Source of the DNA: Candidatus Enterococcus murrayae
Lineage (GTDB): Bacteria; Bacillota; Bacilli; Lactobacillales; Enterococcaceae
Reading direction: 5' to 3'
Assembly (NCBI RefSeq): GCF_017315985.1
Contig: NZ_JAFLVR010000034.1
Coordinates: 1 to 64,000 of the forward strand
Length of the DNA: 64,000 nt
Position numbers and translations under genes: made by a program. This document shows positions 12,363 through 20,213 of the stretch, in pieces; the first letter of the stretch is position 1; every line of letters starts with the position of its first letter. The notes beneath the pieces were generated by a model, which was given only the letters and a program-made list of their open reading frames with translations, was not told the origin of the DNA and did no database searches.

Positions 12363-13727
12363 ATGACCACAGTAGAAAAAAATCAAACTTATACCGTTAT
12401 GATCGATGATTTATCACATGAAGGATTAGGAGTCGCTCATATTGAGGGGTATCCGCTGTTTATTGAAAATGCTTTACCAACAGAAGAAGTATCGGTCAAA
12501 GCAGTTAAAGTCGGAAAGAAATTTGGATATGGAAAAGTGATTGAACGTTTCAATAGAAATCCTGAACGTCAGGAAGTGGCGGATCTAGATCTTTTAAGAA
12601 GTGGGATTGCACCTTTAAGCCATATGACCTATGATTATCAATTACGTTTTAAGCAACAGCAAGTTGAAAAGGTCCTGAAAACGATTGCGAAATTGCCGGA
12701 ATTACCAGTATTACCAACTTTAGGAATGAAAAATCCTATTGAGTATCGAAATAAAGCTCAGATTCCAGTTCAAAAAGTTGATAATCAATTGATGACAGGT
12801 TTTTATCGTAAAAATTCGCATAATTTATTACCAATTGAAAATTATTTAATTCAGGATCCTAAAATTGATCAAGCAATCATCGCAGTTAGAGATATCTTGC
12901 AGCGATTTAATGTTAAAGCCTACAATGAACGCGAAAACACAGGCTTTATCCGACATATCATAATTCGTCGTGGACATTACAGTCATGAGATGATGGTGAT
13001 TCTGGTGACTAGAACTGAACGATTCTTTAAAGGAATTGAAATCGCTGAGATAATCAAAGCCGAATTACCAGAAGTAATCTCGGTAATCCAAAATATCAAT
13101 CCAGAACAGACTAATGTCATCATGGGTAGAGAAGAAAAAATATTATATGGGAAACCGACCATCAACGATACATTGTTAGGTAAGACCTATCAGATCTCGT
13201 CTCAGTCATTTTATCAAGTTAATACTGAGCAGACTGAACGATTGTATCAGACTGCTATCGAATTTGCTGAGTTGAGTAAAGAAGATGTTGTTGTCGATGC
13301 TTATTGCGGAATTGGGACGATTGGATTGTCATTTGCAGAAAAAGTTAAGCATGTTTATGGAGTTGAAATAGTACCACAAGCAATTGAGGATGCCAAAGTA
13401 AATGCCAAAACAAATAATGTTGAGAATGCCAATTACGAAATCGGAAAAGCAGAAAAAATTATGTCTCGTTGGGCTCGTGAAGGAATTGAACCTAGTGTGA
13501 TTTTTGTTGATCCGCCAAGAAAAGGGCTGGATGAAAAATTTATTGAAGCTTCTGTTGCTGTAAATCCTAATAAAATCATTTATATTTCATGTAATCCAGC
13601 CACATTAGCCAGAGATCTGAGAAGATATGAAGATCTTGGATATCACGCTGTGAAGGTTCAGCCAGTGGATCTGTTTCCGCAAACCTATCATGTTGAATCA
13701 GTGACTTTACTGATAAAGGCGGTGTAA
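12363..13727 (+). CDS. rlmD: 23S rRNA (uracil-5-)-methyltransferase, RlmD/RlmCD family
   Basis: SAM-dependent methylation of uracil C5 in 23S rRNA. An N-terminal TRAM domain (about residues 5-62) is followed by a central domain and a Rossmann methyltransferase domain with DAYCGIGTIGLSF, FVDPPRKGLD and ISCNPATLARDLR, where the Cys is the nucleophile. The iron-sulfur cysteine cluster normally found just after TRAM is missing: the region reads LRSGIAPLSHMTYDYQ. The start at 12363 follows AAGGAG with six bases of spacing. The exact target (U747, U1939 or both) cannot be told from sequence. The next small gene starts two bases after its stop. Confidence 0.9.
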   Translation: MTTVEKNQTYTVMIDDLSHEGLGVAHIEGYPLFIENALPTEEVSVKAVKVGKKFGYGKVIERFNRNPERQEVADLDLLRSGIAPLSHMTYDYQLRFKQQQVEKVLKTIAKLPELPVLPTLGMKNPIEYRNKAQIPVQKVDNQLMTGFYRKNSHNLLPIENYLIQDPKIDQAIIAVRDILQRFNVKAYNERENTGFIRHIIIRRGHYSHEMMVILVTRTERFFKGIEIAEIIKAELPEVISVIQNINPEQTNVIMGREEKILYGKPTINDTLLGKTYQISSQSFYQVNTEQTERLYQTAIEFAELSKEDVVVDAYCGIGTIGLSFAEKVKHVYGVEIVPQAIEDAKVNAKTNNVENANYEIGKAEKIMSRWAREGIEPSVIFVDPPRKGLDEKFIEASVAVNPNKIIYISCNPATLARDLRRYEDLGYHAVKVQPVDLFPQTYHVESVTLLIKAV

Positions 13728-13729
13728 GA

Positions 13730-13858
13730 ATGAATCAAAAAGAGAAGATGTTAGAATTAATCAAGAAGAAGCAAAGTGGTGGACGTTCAAAAAAAATGGA
13801 GACGCCCAAAAATGATCGTAAGAACATGCGAAAAGGTCCAAAGATTTTTAATAAATAG
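13730..13858 (+). CDS. 42-residue basic protein of unknown function
   Basis: Starts two bases after the rlmD stop, with AGGCGGTG five bases before the ATG, so it is very likely translated as part of that operon. About a third of the residues are Lys or Arg (KKKQSGGRSKKME, then NDRKNMRKGPKIFNK). There is no hydrophobic segment and no cysteine. High positive charge and the rRNA methyltransferase neighbour suggest RNA or ribosome binding, but that is inference. I do not recognise a named family. Confidence 0.72.
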   Translation: MNQKEKMLELIKKKQSGGRSKKMETPKNDRKNMRKGPKIFNK

Positions 13859-13880
13859 AATTTAGAGAGGAGCAATCTAA

Positions 13881-14294
13881 TTGAGAAGTATTTGGATGCA
13901 ACGGCTAACTAAATTTTATCAAAAATATACGTATTCGATGCGCGGACGCTATGGTAGAGCGGATCACATCAATAAGGCGTTACTGATTGTATGGGCAGTG
14001 ATGATGATTTTTGATCGTTTTCTTCCGTTTTATATCGGTAACATTTTAGCATTGGCAGCTTTTGCACTAGTACTTTATCGTTTTTGTTCGAAGAAGATAT
14101 ATCCGCGAAGTAATGAAAATCAACGATTTATTCAATGGATTGCTCAAGTGAAGAACTTTTTTAAGGGAAAACAGGGGACGTATCGTTATTTCAAATGTCC
14201 TGAGTGTAAGCAAAAGATGCGAGCGCCAAAGGGACGAGGAAAGATTAGAGTGACTTGTAAAAATTGTCATACACAATTCGTGAAAAAGGTCTAG
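13881..14294 (+). CDS. Membrane protein with C-terminal zinc ribbon
   Basis: 137 residues. The N-terminus is basic, two hydrophobic helices span about residues 33-49 and 52-67, and a cytoplasmic tail ends in a zinc ribbon (CPECKQKMRAPKGRGKIRVTCKNC). The translation start is probably the TTG at 13881, eight bases after AGAGGAG. The first ATG, at 13896, is too far from the site. A hairpin terminator overlaps its stop codon. Function unknown; the tail resembles generic MJ0042-like zinc ribbons that bind nucleic acid or protein. Confidence 0.82.
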   Translation: MRSIWMQRLTKFYQKYTYSMRGRYGRADHINKALLIVWAVMMIFDRFLPFYIGNILALAAFALVLYRFCSKKIYPRSNENQRFIQWIAQVKNFFKGKQGTYRYFKCPECKQKMRAPKGRGKIRVTCKNCHTQFVKKV

Positions 14295-14315
14295 TTTTTA
14301 AAACTAGGCTTTTTC
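14282..14315 (+). terminator. Terminator overlapping the stop of the zinc-ribbon gene
   Basis: Hairpin GTCTAGTTTT / AAAACTAGGC, flanked by A5 and T5; the stop codon lies inside the left arm. Confidence 0.75.
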
Positions 14316-14344
14316 TGATATTCTTACAATTAGAAGGTGAGAAG

Positions 14345-15013
14345 ATGAAGCTAATTTTAGTACGTCATGGTGAGAGTGAAGCTAATTTTCAGAATTACTG
14401 GACTGGATGGCTAGATGTAGATTTAACAGAAAAAGGAATTGAACAGGCTAAAAATGCCGGTAAAAAAATAAAAGCTGCTGGTTTATTATTGGATGTTGCT
14501 TATGAGTCTGTTCTGAAGCGTTCAATTAAAACGGCAAAAATTATTTTGCAGGAAGCAGAGGCAAGTTTTGTTCCTGAATATAAAACTTGGCGCTTAAATG
14601 AACGACATTACGGTGCTTTAGTTGGAAAAAATAAAGATGTGATTGCACAGGACTTTGGAGCTGATCAAGTTAAAAAATGGCGAAGAAGCTTTGATGAGGT
14701 GCCGCCATTAGTAAAAGCGAACCATCTAGATCGTCGGTATGATTTGTTTGATTCCTCATTGATACCTAGAGGGGAAAGCCTGCATATGACCTCGCAGCGT
14801 GTTATTCCTCTATGGCAGGATGAGCTGGAACCAAATATGAGGGATGGAAAAACAGTATTAGTTTGTGGTCACGGAAATAGTCTGCGTGCTTTGGTTCAAT
14901 TTCTTGAGGGGGTTCCAACACAGCAGGTTGATAAAATTGATATTCCTAATGCGACGCCGATGATTTATACATTTAATTCGCAGTTAGAAATTGTTCAAAA
15001 AGAGGTTTTATAA
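14345..15013 (+). CDS. gpmA: 2,3-bisphosphoglycerate-dependent phosphoglycerate mutase-like protein
   Basis: Histidine phosphatase superfamily, 222 residues. The catalytic LVRHGESEAN (His near residue 8), RLNERHYGALVG (second-shell Glu) and CGHGNSLRAL (second His) are all present, and WRRSFDEVPP is typical of true dPGM. It interconverts 3- and 2-phosphoglycerate in glycolysis. Sequence near the N-terminus (FQNYWTGWLDVDL) also follows dPGM. Enterococci may carry more than one such gene, so this may be a paralogue. The ATG at 14345 follows AGAAGGTGAG; an in-frame TTG/ATG upstream would run through the terminator. Confidence 0.85.
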   Translation: MKLILVRHGESEANFQNYWTGWLDVDLTEKGIEQAKNAGKKIKAAGLLLDVAYESVLKRSIKTAKIILQEAEASFVPEYKTWRLNERHYGALVGKNKDVIAQDFGADQVKKWRRSFDEVPPLVKANHLDRRYDLFDSSLIPRGESLHMTSQRVIPLWQDELEPNMRDGKTVLVCGHGNSLRALVQFLEGVPTQQVDKIDIPNATPMIYTFNSQLEIVQKEVL

Positions 15014-15044
15014 AATTATTATGTTTACTTCAGAAAGGTTCAAC

Positions 15045-15650
15045 ATGAATTATATTTGGGATTTTGATGGAACATTGTATGATACTTATCCAATTATGCT
15101 AAAGGCTTTAATGAAAACATTTAAAGAGTTTGGCATTAAAAAAAATGAAGCAACAGTTTATAGAAAAATAAAAGAAGAGTCGATTCGGCAAATGATTATT
15201 GATTGGCAGTTACCTGTACCGGATTTTGACAAACATTATCATGCACATGAGTTGATAGATAACAAAGCCTCTTATCCTTTTGAAGAGGCCAAGGAGACTC
15301 TAAAAAAACTGCAAGAAAAAGACGGACAGCACTTTATTCTAACTCATCGAACAGTAGACTCTACTTGGAATTTGCTAAAAAGAGATGCTCTTGACTCTTT
15401 AATCGTAAGTATTATTGGAAGTGATTCAAATTATCCAAGGAAACCAGACCCATCTGCGATTAATTATTTTATTGAGGAGTATCACTTGGACCCACAAAAA
15501 ACTGTGATGATTGGAGATCGCAAGTTAGATATTGAAGCAGGAAACAACGCTGGCGTTCAAACCGTTTTCTTTGATGTAGATTATTTTAAGCAAGATATTA
15601 AGGCAACTTATTTTATAAATAATTTAAAAGAAATGGTACAAATTTTTTGA
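15045..15650 (+). CDS. HAD-superfamily phosphatase
   Basis: 201 residues. Haloacid dehalogenase motifs: I, DFDGTLYDTYP (nucleophile and acid Asp, residues 5 and 7); II, LTHR; III, Lys of RKPDP; IV, GDRKLDIEAG. The cap is a small helical C1 type, like phosphoglycolate phosphatase. The substrate is unknown. AAAGG six bases before the ATG at 15045 decides the start. It lies 31 bases after the phosphoglycerate mutase gene and is probably cotranscribed. Confidence 0.88.
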   Translation: MNYIWDFDGTLYDTYPIMLKALMKTFKEFGIKKNEATVYRKIKEESIRQMIIDWQLPVPDFDKHYHAHELIDNKASYPFEEAKETLKKLQEKDGQHFILTHRTVDSTWNLLKRDALDSLIVSIIGSDSNYPRKPDPSAINYFIEEYHLDPQKTVMIGDRKLDIEAGNNAGVQTVFFDVDYFKQDIKATYFINNLKEMVQIF

Positions 15651-15752
15651 GCAGAAAGCTATAATTGAGGTAAGGGTATAGTTAGTCGAATAGCTAAAAA
15701 TTAAGCAAATATTTTACTATATGATTAATTATTTTAAATAAGGAGGTGCGAA

Positions 15753-16136
15753 ATGGAATTACAACGCGATCAGGAAGTCGTAGAATCATTCAATTATGGA
15801 CTTCCTCCGAAAGACCAAGTAGTAAAACAGAAATTGTTGATCAATTTCAGTCCGTTGGAAGCAGTGGATCCGGGATATCCAGCTGAAAATAGTATCATGG
15901 GTGTGCGGATTGAGTTCGTACTCCCTTTTGAAGAGTTTATTATCGGCGGTGTATTGTCACAAGTTATTCATGTGATCGGTCGACAAGTTAAACAGCAAAA
16001 TGATTTAACAGAGGCTGAGGCGAATGAGATGATTCGTCCGATTTTGAGATTGATTGAACGAATGGTTTATGAGATTACAGAGATTGCATTAGATAAACCT
16101 GGAGTAAAGATTAATTTTTCTTCTAATACTATTTAA
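15753..16136 (+). CDS. DUF1149 family protein (SecB-like fold family)
   Basis: 127 residues, matching the Lactobacillales DUF1149 family by overall pattern: a beta-rich front half (KLLINFSPLE, GVRIEFVLPFEEFIIGGVLSQ) followed by a long helix (RPILRLIERMVYEITEIALDKPG). The family is thought to be related to the SecB chaperone, but its function is not established. A very strong site, AAGGAGGTG, precedes the ATG. It appears to be transcribed alone and ends in a long-loop terminator. Confidence 0.82.
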   Translation: MELQRDQEVVESFNYGLPPKDQVVKQKLLINFSPLEAVDPGYPAENSIMGVRIEFVLPFEEFIIGGVLSQVIHVIGRQVKQQNDLTEAEANEMIRPILRLIERMVYEITEIALDKPGVKINFSSNTI

Positions 16137-16147
16137 AATAATAAGTT

Positions 16148-16209
16148 ACCTCTATTTTGAAGGACGTATAATTCACGAAATTAGCGGCTGTTCGATATAG
16201 AGGTTTTTT
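16148..16209 (+). terminator. Probable terminator after the DUF1149 gene
   Basis: ACCTCTAT (16148-16155) pairs with ATAGAGGT (16197-16204), followed by T6. The 41-base loop is unusually long. Confidence 0.55.
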
Positions 16210-16273
16210 GTATCCATTCATGAAAGTTTCTATGTAACAATGCAAATTATAAGACAGATTATTTTATCTGCGT

Positions 16274-16404
16274 TATAATTTACAGGTCACTAAAATTTAG
16301 GAATCGCGCAGCTATATTTTAGGGTATTTTACTGAAGAGTGAATACCGGGAACCTTTACTTCCTTTGACAGACTTGTCATTATAGAAAGTTATTTTAAGG
16401 AGGA
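16274..16404 (+). promoter_or_regulatory. Promoter and structured leader of the cystine transporter
   Basis: TATAAT lies at 16274-16279. The roughly 120-base leader holds four local hairpins: CTAAAAT/ATTTTAG (16290-16322); GGTATT/AATACC with an inner ACT/AGT (16323-16347); GGAA/TTCC (16349-16363); TGACA/TGTCA (16366-16379). TCCTT at 16361-16365 can alternatively pair with AAGGA of the ribosome binding site at 16397-16401. This is the layout of a translational switch, but it matches no riboswitch class I know. Ligand and function are unknown. Confidence 0.5.
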
Positions 16405-16409
16405 ATACA

Positions 16410-17801
16410 ATGACAACTCTGTTCACTGTATTAGTGATCTTAGTATTCGTTGGATTGCTTGTGGCTTTTTACCAAATGCAAAAAAAGCATGTGAAATTTT
16501 CTAACCGTGTTTTTGCGGGATTAGGTGCCGGAATTATTTTTGGCGGAATTTTACAATTACTTTTAGGTAACGGTAGTAAAGTCATTTCTCAAGCAATGGA
16601 ATGGATCGGGATCGTTGGTAATGGTTATATTTCTTTATTACAAATGCTCGTTATGCCTTTAGTATTTATTTCAATCGTGGGTGCTTTTACCAAAATGAAA
16701 TCGAGCAAGAAGCTTGGGAAAATTAGTGCGAATGTTTTAGTTACATTATTAGCTACAACGGCAATTGCTGCTTTAATCGGGATTTTAGCCGTAATGGTCT
16801 TTGGGTTGGATGGTGCAACCTTTACTAAGGGAGCAGCTGAAACGGCTCGAATCAAAGAATTAGCAGATCGTCAAACAATGGTTCAGAATTTCTCAATTCC
16901 GCAACAAATTCTGTCATTCATTCCCACAAATGTTTTTGCTGACTTTGCTGGAACACGTCCGACAAGTACAATTGGGGTGGTTATTTTTGCGGCTTTTGTA
17001 GGCATCGCCTATTTAGGAGTACGTCGTAAGGCACCGAAAGAAGCAGAATTTTTTGCGAATTTAATTGAAAGCTTGTATAAAATTGTCATGCGCATCGTAA
17101 CTTTAGTATTACGTTTGACGCCGTATGGTGTTTTCGCTTTGATGACAAATGTATTGGCGACAAGTGATTTTGAAGCAATTGTTAACTTAGGTAAGTTCAT
17201 TTTAGCTTCTTATAGTGCATTGATTGTTGTGCTTTTAGTACATTCTCTGATTCTTTTAGGAGTCAAGGTAAATCCAATCAATTTCTTTAAAAAGGCATTT
17301 CCAGCCTTAAGCTTTGCGTTTACTTCACGTTCAAGTGCAGGAACTTTGCCAATGAATATTGAAACACAGACGAAAGCATTAGGGGTTGATGAAGCTACTG
17401 CGAATTTTGCCGGGAGTTTCGGTATTTCGATTGGTCAAAACGGTTGTGCTGGTGTTTATCCAGCGATGCTGGCAACGATTGTGGCACCAACGGTAGGAAT
17501 CAATGTATTTGATTTGAAATTTATTGTTATGTTAATTGCTATTGTGACAATTAGTTCATTTGGTGTCGCTGGTGTAGGAGGAGGAGCGACTTTCGCTTCA
17601 TTAATCGTGCTTGGTGCGATGAACTTACCTGTAGCAATTGTTGGTTTAGTTATTTCCGTCGAGCCAATGATCGACATGGCTCGTACAGCTGTGAATGTTA
17701 GCGGCAGTATGGTAGCTGGTGTAGTAACCAGCGAGCGGATCCATGAACTGAATCGTGATATCCTACATGATGAAAATGCTTCGATCGAAGTGAATTCTTA
17801 A
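16410..17801 (+). CDS. tcyP: L-cystine uptake symporter, TcyP family
   Basis: Sodium:dicarboxylate symporter (DAACS) superfamily, 463 residues, with about eight to ten membrane helices. The N-terminal helix followed by QKKHVKFSNRVFAGLGAGIIFG is typical of the cystine branch (Bacillus TcyP) rather than the glutamate branch. The substrate-binding hairpin SFAFTSRSSAGTLPMN and the GQNGCAGVYPAM and VAGVGGGATFA segments are present. It imports cystine and so links to cysK elsewhere in the window. It stands alone, with a strong AAGGAGG site and a terminator. Confidence 0.88.
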   Translation: MTTLFTVLVILVFVGLLVAFYQMQKKHVKFSNRVFAGLGAGIIFGGILQLLLGNGSKVISQAMEWIGIVGNGYISLLQMLVMPLVFISIVGAFTKMKSSKKLGKISANVLVTLLATTAIAALIGILAVMVFGLDGATFTKGAAETARIKELADRQTMVQNFSIPQQILSFIPTNVFADFAGTRPTSTIGVVIFAAFVGIAYLGVRRKAPKEAEFFANLIESLYKIVMRIVTLVLRLTPYGVFALMTNVLATSDFEAIVNLGKFILASYSALIVVLLVHSLILLGVKVNPINFFKKAFPALSFAFTSRSSAGTLPMNIETQTKALGVDEATANFAGSFGISIGQNGCAGVYPAMLATIVAPTVGINVFDLKFIVMLIAIVTISSFGVAGVGGGATFASLIVLGAMNLPVAIVGLVISVEPMIDMARTAVNVSGSMVAGVVTSERIHELNRDILHDENASIEVNS

Positions 17802-17811
17802 TTATTTGAAA

Positions 17812-17840
17812 GGCTTGGCTAGCGCGACCAAGTCTTTTTT
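17812..17840 (+). terminator. Terminator after tcyP
   Basis: GCTTGG / CCAAGT stem around a TAGCGCGA loop region, followed by T6. Confidence 0.8.
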
Positions 17841-17941
17841 GATACACTTTTTTTGATATTATTAAGGAAGAGGCAGAGTAATAGCTAATGTACATGTTGC
17901 CAATTTTTTAAAATCCCTAACAGAAATAAGGAGAGAATAAG

Positions 17942-18313
17942 TTGTTTAACGAACAAGTAAAAGTAATTTTGTATGCAAATGATGTGAAAAAAGCTAGTTT
18001 ATTTTGGCAAAGTTTAGGTTTTGAGGTACTCAGTTTTGAAGAAGTAGATGGTTCACAGGTTGCAGAGGTTGCCATGAGTAAGAATAGTACGACACATTTA
18101 GTAATTTATGACCGCGAGTTTATTGAACAAAATGATGATGAAGCTACTGAACCTTCACCAGCTTTAATTTTTGGAAGCGATGACGTCGTAGCTTTGTACA
18201 AAAAACTGCAAAAAGTTGATGTCCAGTTGGGAGATGTGGCGCAGATCGGTGAAGAGTATGTATTTAATTTCGTTGATACTGATGGAAATTACTTTGTGGT
18301 TTCAGGTAAGTAG
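17942..18313 (+). CDS. VOC (glyoxalase/bleomycin-resistance fold) protein
   Basis: 123 residues with the paired beta-alpha-beta-beta-beta modules of the vicinal oxygen chelate fold: KVILYANDVKKASLFWQSLGFEVL in the first half and GDVAQIGEEYVFNFVDTDGNYFVV in the second. The usual metal ligands are only partly recognisable, so enzyme activity is uncertain. The start is the TTG at 17942, seven bases after AAGGAGA. The phosphatase gene starts 31 bases downstream. Confidence 0.8.
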   Translation: MFNEQVKVILYANDVKKASLFWQSLGFEVLSFEEVDGSQVAEVAMSKNSTTHLVIYDREFIEQNDDEATEPSPALIFGSDDVVALYKKLQKVDVQLGDVAQIGEEYVFNFVDTDGNYFVVSGK

Positions 18314-18344
18314 GCAAAGCCCTTATTGAAAGGGATGAAAAGAG

Positions 18345-19073
18345 ATGGAGCAGGTTTTTGTGATTGGTGATATTCATGGGGAAATAGATATGTTCCGAGA
18401 AATTTTACAGAAGTTTCAGCCTGAAAAGCAACAGTTGATATTGATTGGGGACCTGAATGATCGTGGTCTTAAAAGTAAGGAGTGCTGGTTATTAGGTATG
18501 GAGGTAGTAGATAAGTATCAAGCAGTTTATTTACGTGGGAATCATGAACAATACTTTTTAGATTTCATTGACAATCCTGAAGACTGGTTTCCTAGCTATC
18601 TATATAATGGTGGAAAAGAAACTATCGAAAGTTTGCTGCATAAAGGAGCTACAGATGAATATTCACCAACTGAAATTGTGATGATGATCAGGAGTCGGTA
18701 CAAGAAGTTGCTAGAGTTTTTACATGAACGCCCATTCTATTACGAATGGGGTAAGTATCTTTTTGTCCATGCGGGCGTAAATTTGACTAAGGATTGGCAA
18801 AAGTCCTCATTACAAGATTTTTTATGGATTCGTGAAGCCTTCCATGAAGGAGAAAATAAGACCGGTAAAACGATCGTTTTTGGTCACACCATAACTCCTA
18901 TGCTGTATGGTGACATGCAAACCACCGCTCTATGGAGATCTGATGGGAAAATTGGAATTGATGGAGGAGCAGTTTTTGGAGGTACTTTGCATGGTGTTGT
19001 CTTTGACAAAGAAGGGGTCGTCCACGATTACGAGATACCAAATCTTAATGGTCCTTGGCAGCCGGATTTTTAA
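18345..19073 (+). CDS. Metallophosphoesterase of the PPP / Ap4A-hydrolase type
   Basis: 242 residues. Dinuclear metal motifs in order: GDIHGE (residues 6-11), GDLNDRG, RGNHEQ, HAGVN and FGHT. PPP-family enzymes normally have GDxVDRG; the Asn in GDLNDRG is a small departure that leaves the ligand Asp intact. Candidate activities are protein Ser/Thr phosphatase or diadenosine tetraphosphatase, which sequence does not separate. It ends in a strong terminator. Confidence 0.85.
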   Translation: MEQVFVIGDIHGEIDMFREILQKFQPEKQQLILIGDLNDRGLKSKECWLLGMEVVDKYQAVYLRGNHEQYFLDFIDNPEDWFPSYLYNGGKETIESLLHKGATDEYSPTEIVMMIRSRYKKLLEFLHERPFYYEWGKYLFVHAGVNLTKDWQKSSLQDFLWIREAFHEGENKTGKTIVFGHTITPMLYGDMQTTALWRSDGKIGIDGGAVFGGTLHGVVFDKEGVVHDYEIPNLNGPWQPDF

Positions 19074-19080
19074 TAAGGAA

Positions 19081-19108
19081 AGAGATTCATATTGAATCTC
19101 TTTTTTTT
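19081..19108 (+). terminator. Terminator after the metallophosphoesterase gene
   Basis: Perfect 9-bp stem AGAGATTCA / TGAATCTCT with a three-base loop and T8. Confidence 0.92.
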
Positions 19109-19205
19109 ATTCTTCTTGCACAAACATTCACATAGTGGCATAGTATGAAAAAGGATTTGAGTTTATTTAAGTAATAATTTAATAAGATACTGAAAGGTGG
19201 CAGCT

Positions 19206-20105
19206 ATGTCAGATATTGTAAAGGGACATTTGTCCGCGAGCTTAACGGTTATGATTTGGGCATTGACTTTTGTTTCCACTAAAATACTGTTAAAGGATTT
19301 TTTACCAATTGAGATTTTATTTATTCGTTTTCTAATTGGCTTTTTTGTTTTAACACTTGCCTCAAGAAAATTGATGACGTTCAGAGGTTGGCGGGAAGAA
19401 GGCTATTATATCATTGCTGGTTTATTTGGTGTTTTTCTATATTATTATTTGGAAAATGTCGCATTGACATTTACTCTGGCAATGAATGTTGGGATTATTG
19501 GTTCAGTTAGTCCATTTATGACGGCGTTAATTAGTCGATTTATTTTAAAACAGGGGAAAATTCCACGAGTTTTTGTTTTAGGGTTTATATGTTCAATGCT
19601 AGGGGTATCTTTGATTAGTCTTTCTGGTACGCTGAACGTCAATCCTATTGGAGATGGCTTAGCATTAATTGCCACTGTTTGTTGGGCCTCTTATTCTTTA
19701 TTAGTGAATAAAATCAGTGGATTTGGTTACAGTATGATCGTTACGACACAACGACTTTTTTTCTATGGCTTAATGTTTATGATTCCAGTTCTATTTTTTT
19801 CAGTAGAAACTTTTGACTTTTCACGTTTTATGATAGTTGAAAATGTTGGGAATTTGCTTTTTTTAGGTGTCGGTGCATCGGCGCTTTGCTTTGTTACATG
19901 GAATTTTTCGGTAAAAAATCTCGGAGCAGTCCGTGCAGCTGTGTACATCTATTCAATACCGATGCTGACTACTATAGCTTCAGTAATGATTCTAGGTGAA
20001 ACACTGACGATCAAGACCATTTTCGGAATATTGCTGACATTAGCTGGTTTGGTTCTGTCGGAGTTGCCTAATTTTTTACGGCAAAGAAAAAAATTAAGGC
20101 AATAG
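19206..20105 (+). CDS. EamA/DMT-family transporter
   Basis: 299 residues with ten predicted membrane helices arranged as two EamA repeats. The first begins near SASLTVMIWALTFVSTK, the second near DGLALIATVCWASYSLLV. Members export or import small metabolites; the substrate is not predictable. The ATG at 19206 follows AAAGGTGG by five bases. It is followed by an inverted repeat (GATTGCT at 20114, AGCAATC at 20154) with only a weak T run, which may end the transcript. Confidence 0.87.
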   Translation: MSDIVKGHLSASLTVMIWALTFVSTKILLKDFLPIEILFIRFLIGFFVLTLASRKLMTFRGWREEGYYIIAGLFGVFLYYYLENVALTFTLAMNVGIIGSVSPFMTALISRFILKQGKIPRVFVLGFICSMLGVSLISLSGTLNVNPIGDGLALIATVCWASYSLLVNKISGFGYSMIVTTQRLFFYGLMFMIPVLFFSVETFDFSRFMIVENVGNLLFLGVGASALCFVTWNFSVKNLGAVRAAVYIYSIPMLTTIASVMILGETLTIKTIFGILLTLAGLVLSELPNFLRQRKKLRQ

Positions 20106-20213
20106 GAGAACCTGATTGCTCATTGACGTGATTTGTTTCAAATGAACAGCAGAAGCAATCTTTGTAGAAGTATGATAGAATAGATAGGATTTTGGATGAA
20201 ATGAGGGAATGAA

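Noticed and set aside
16283-16400. S-box or SMK (SAM-III) riboswitch ahead of tcyP
   Set aside because: The hairpins are real but the conserved cores of these classes are missing, so it is reported as an unclassified leader.
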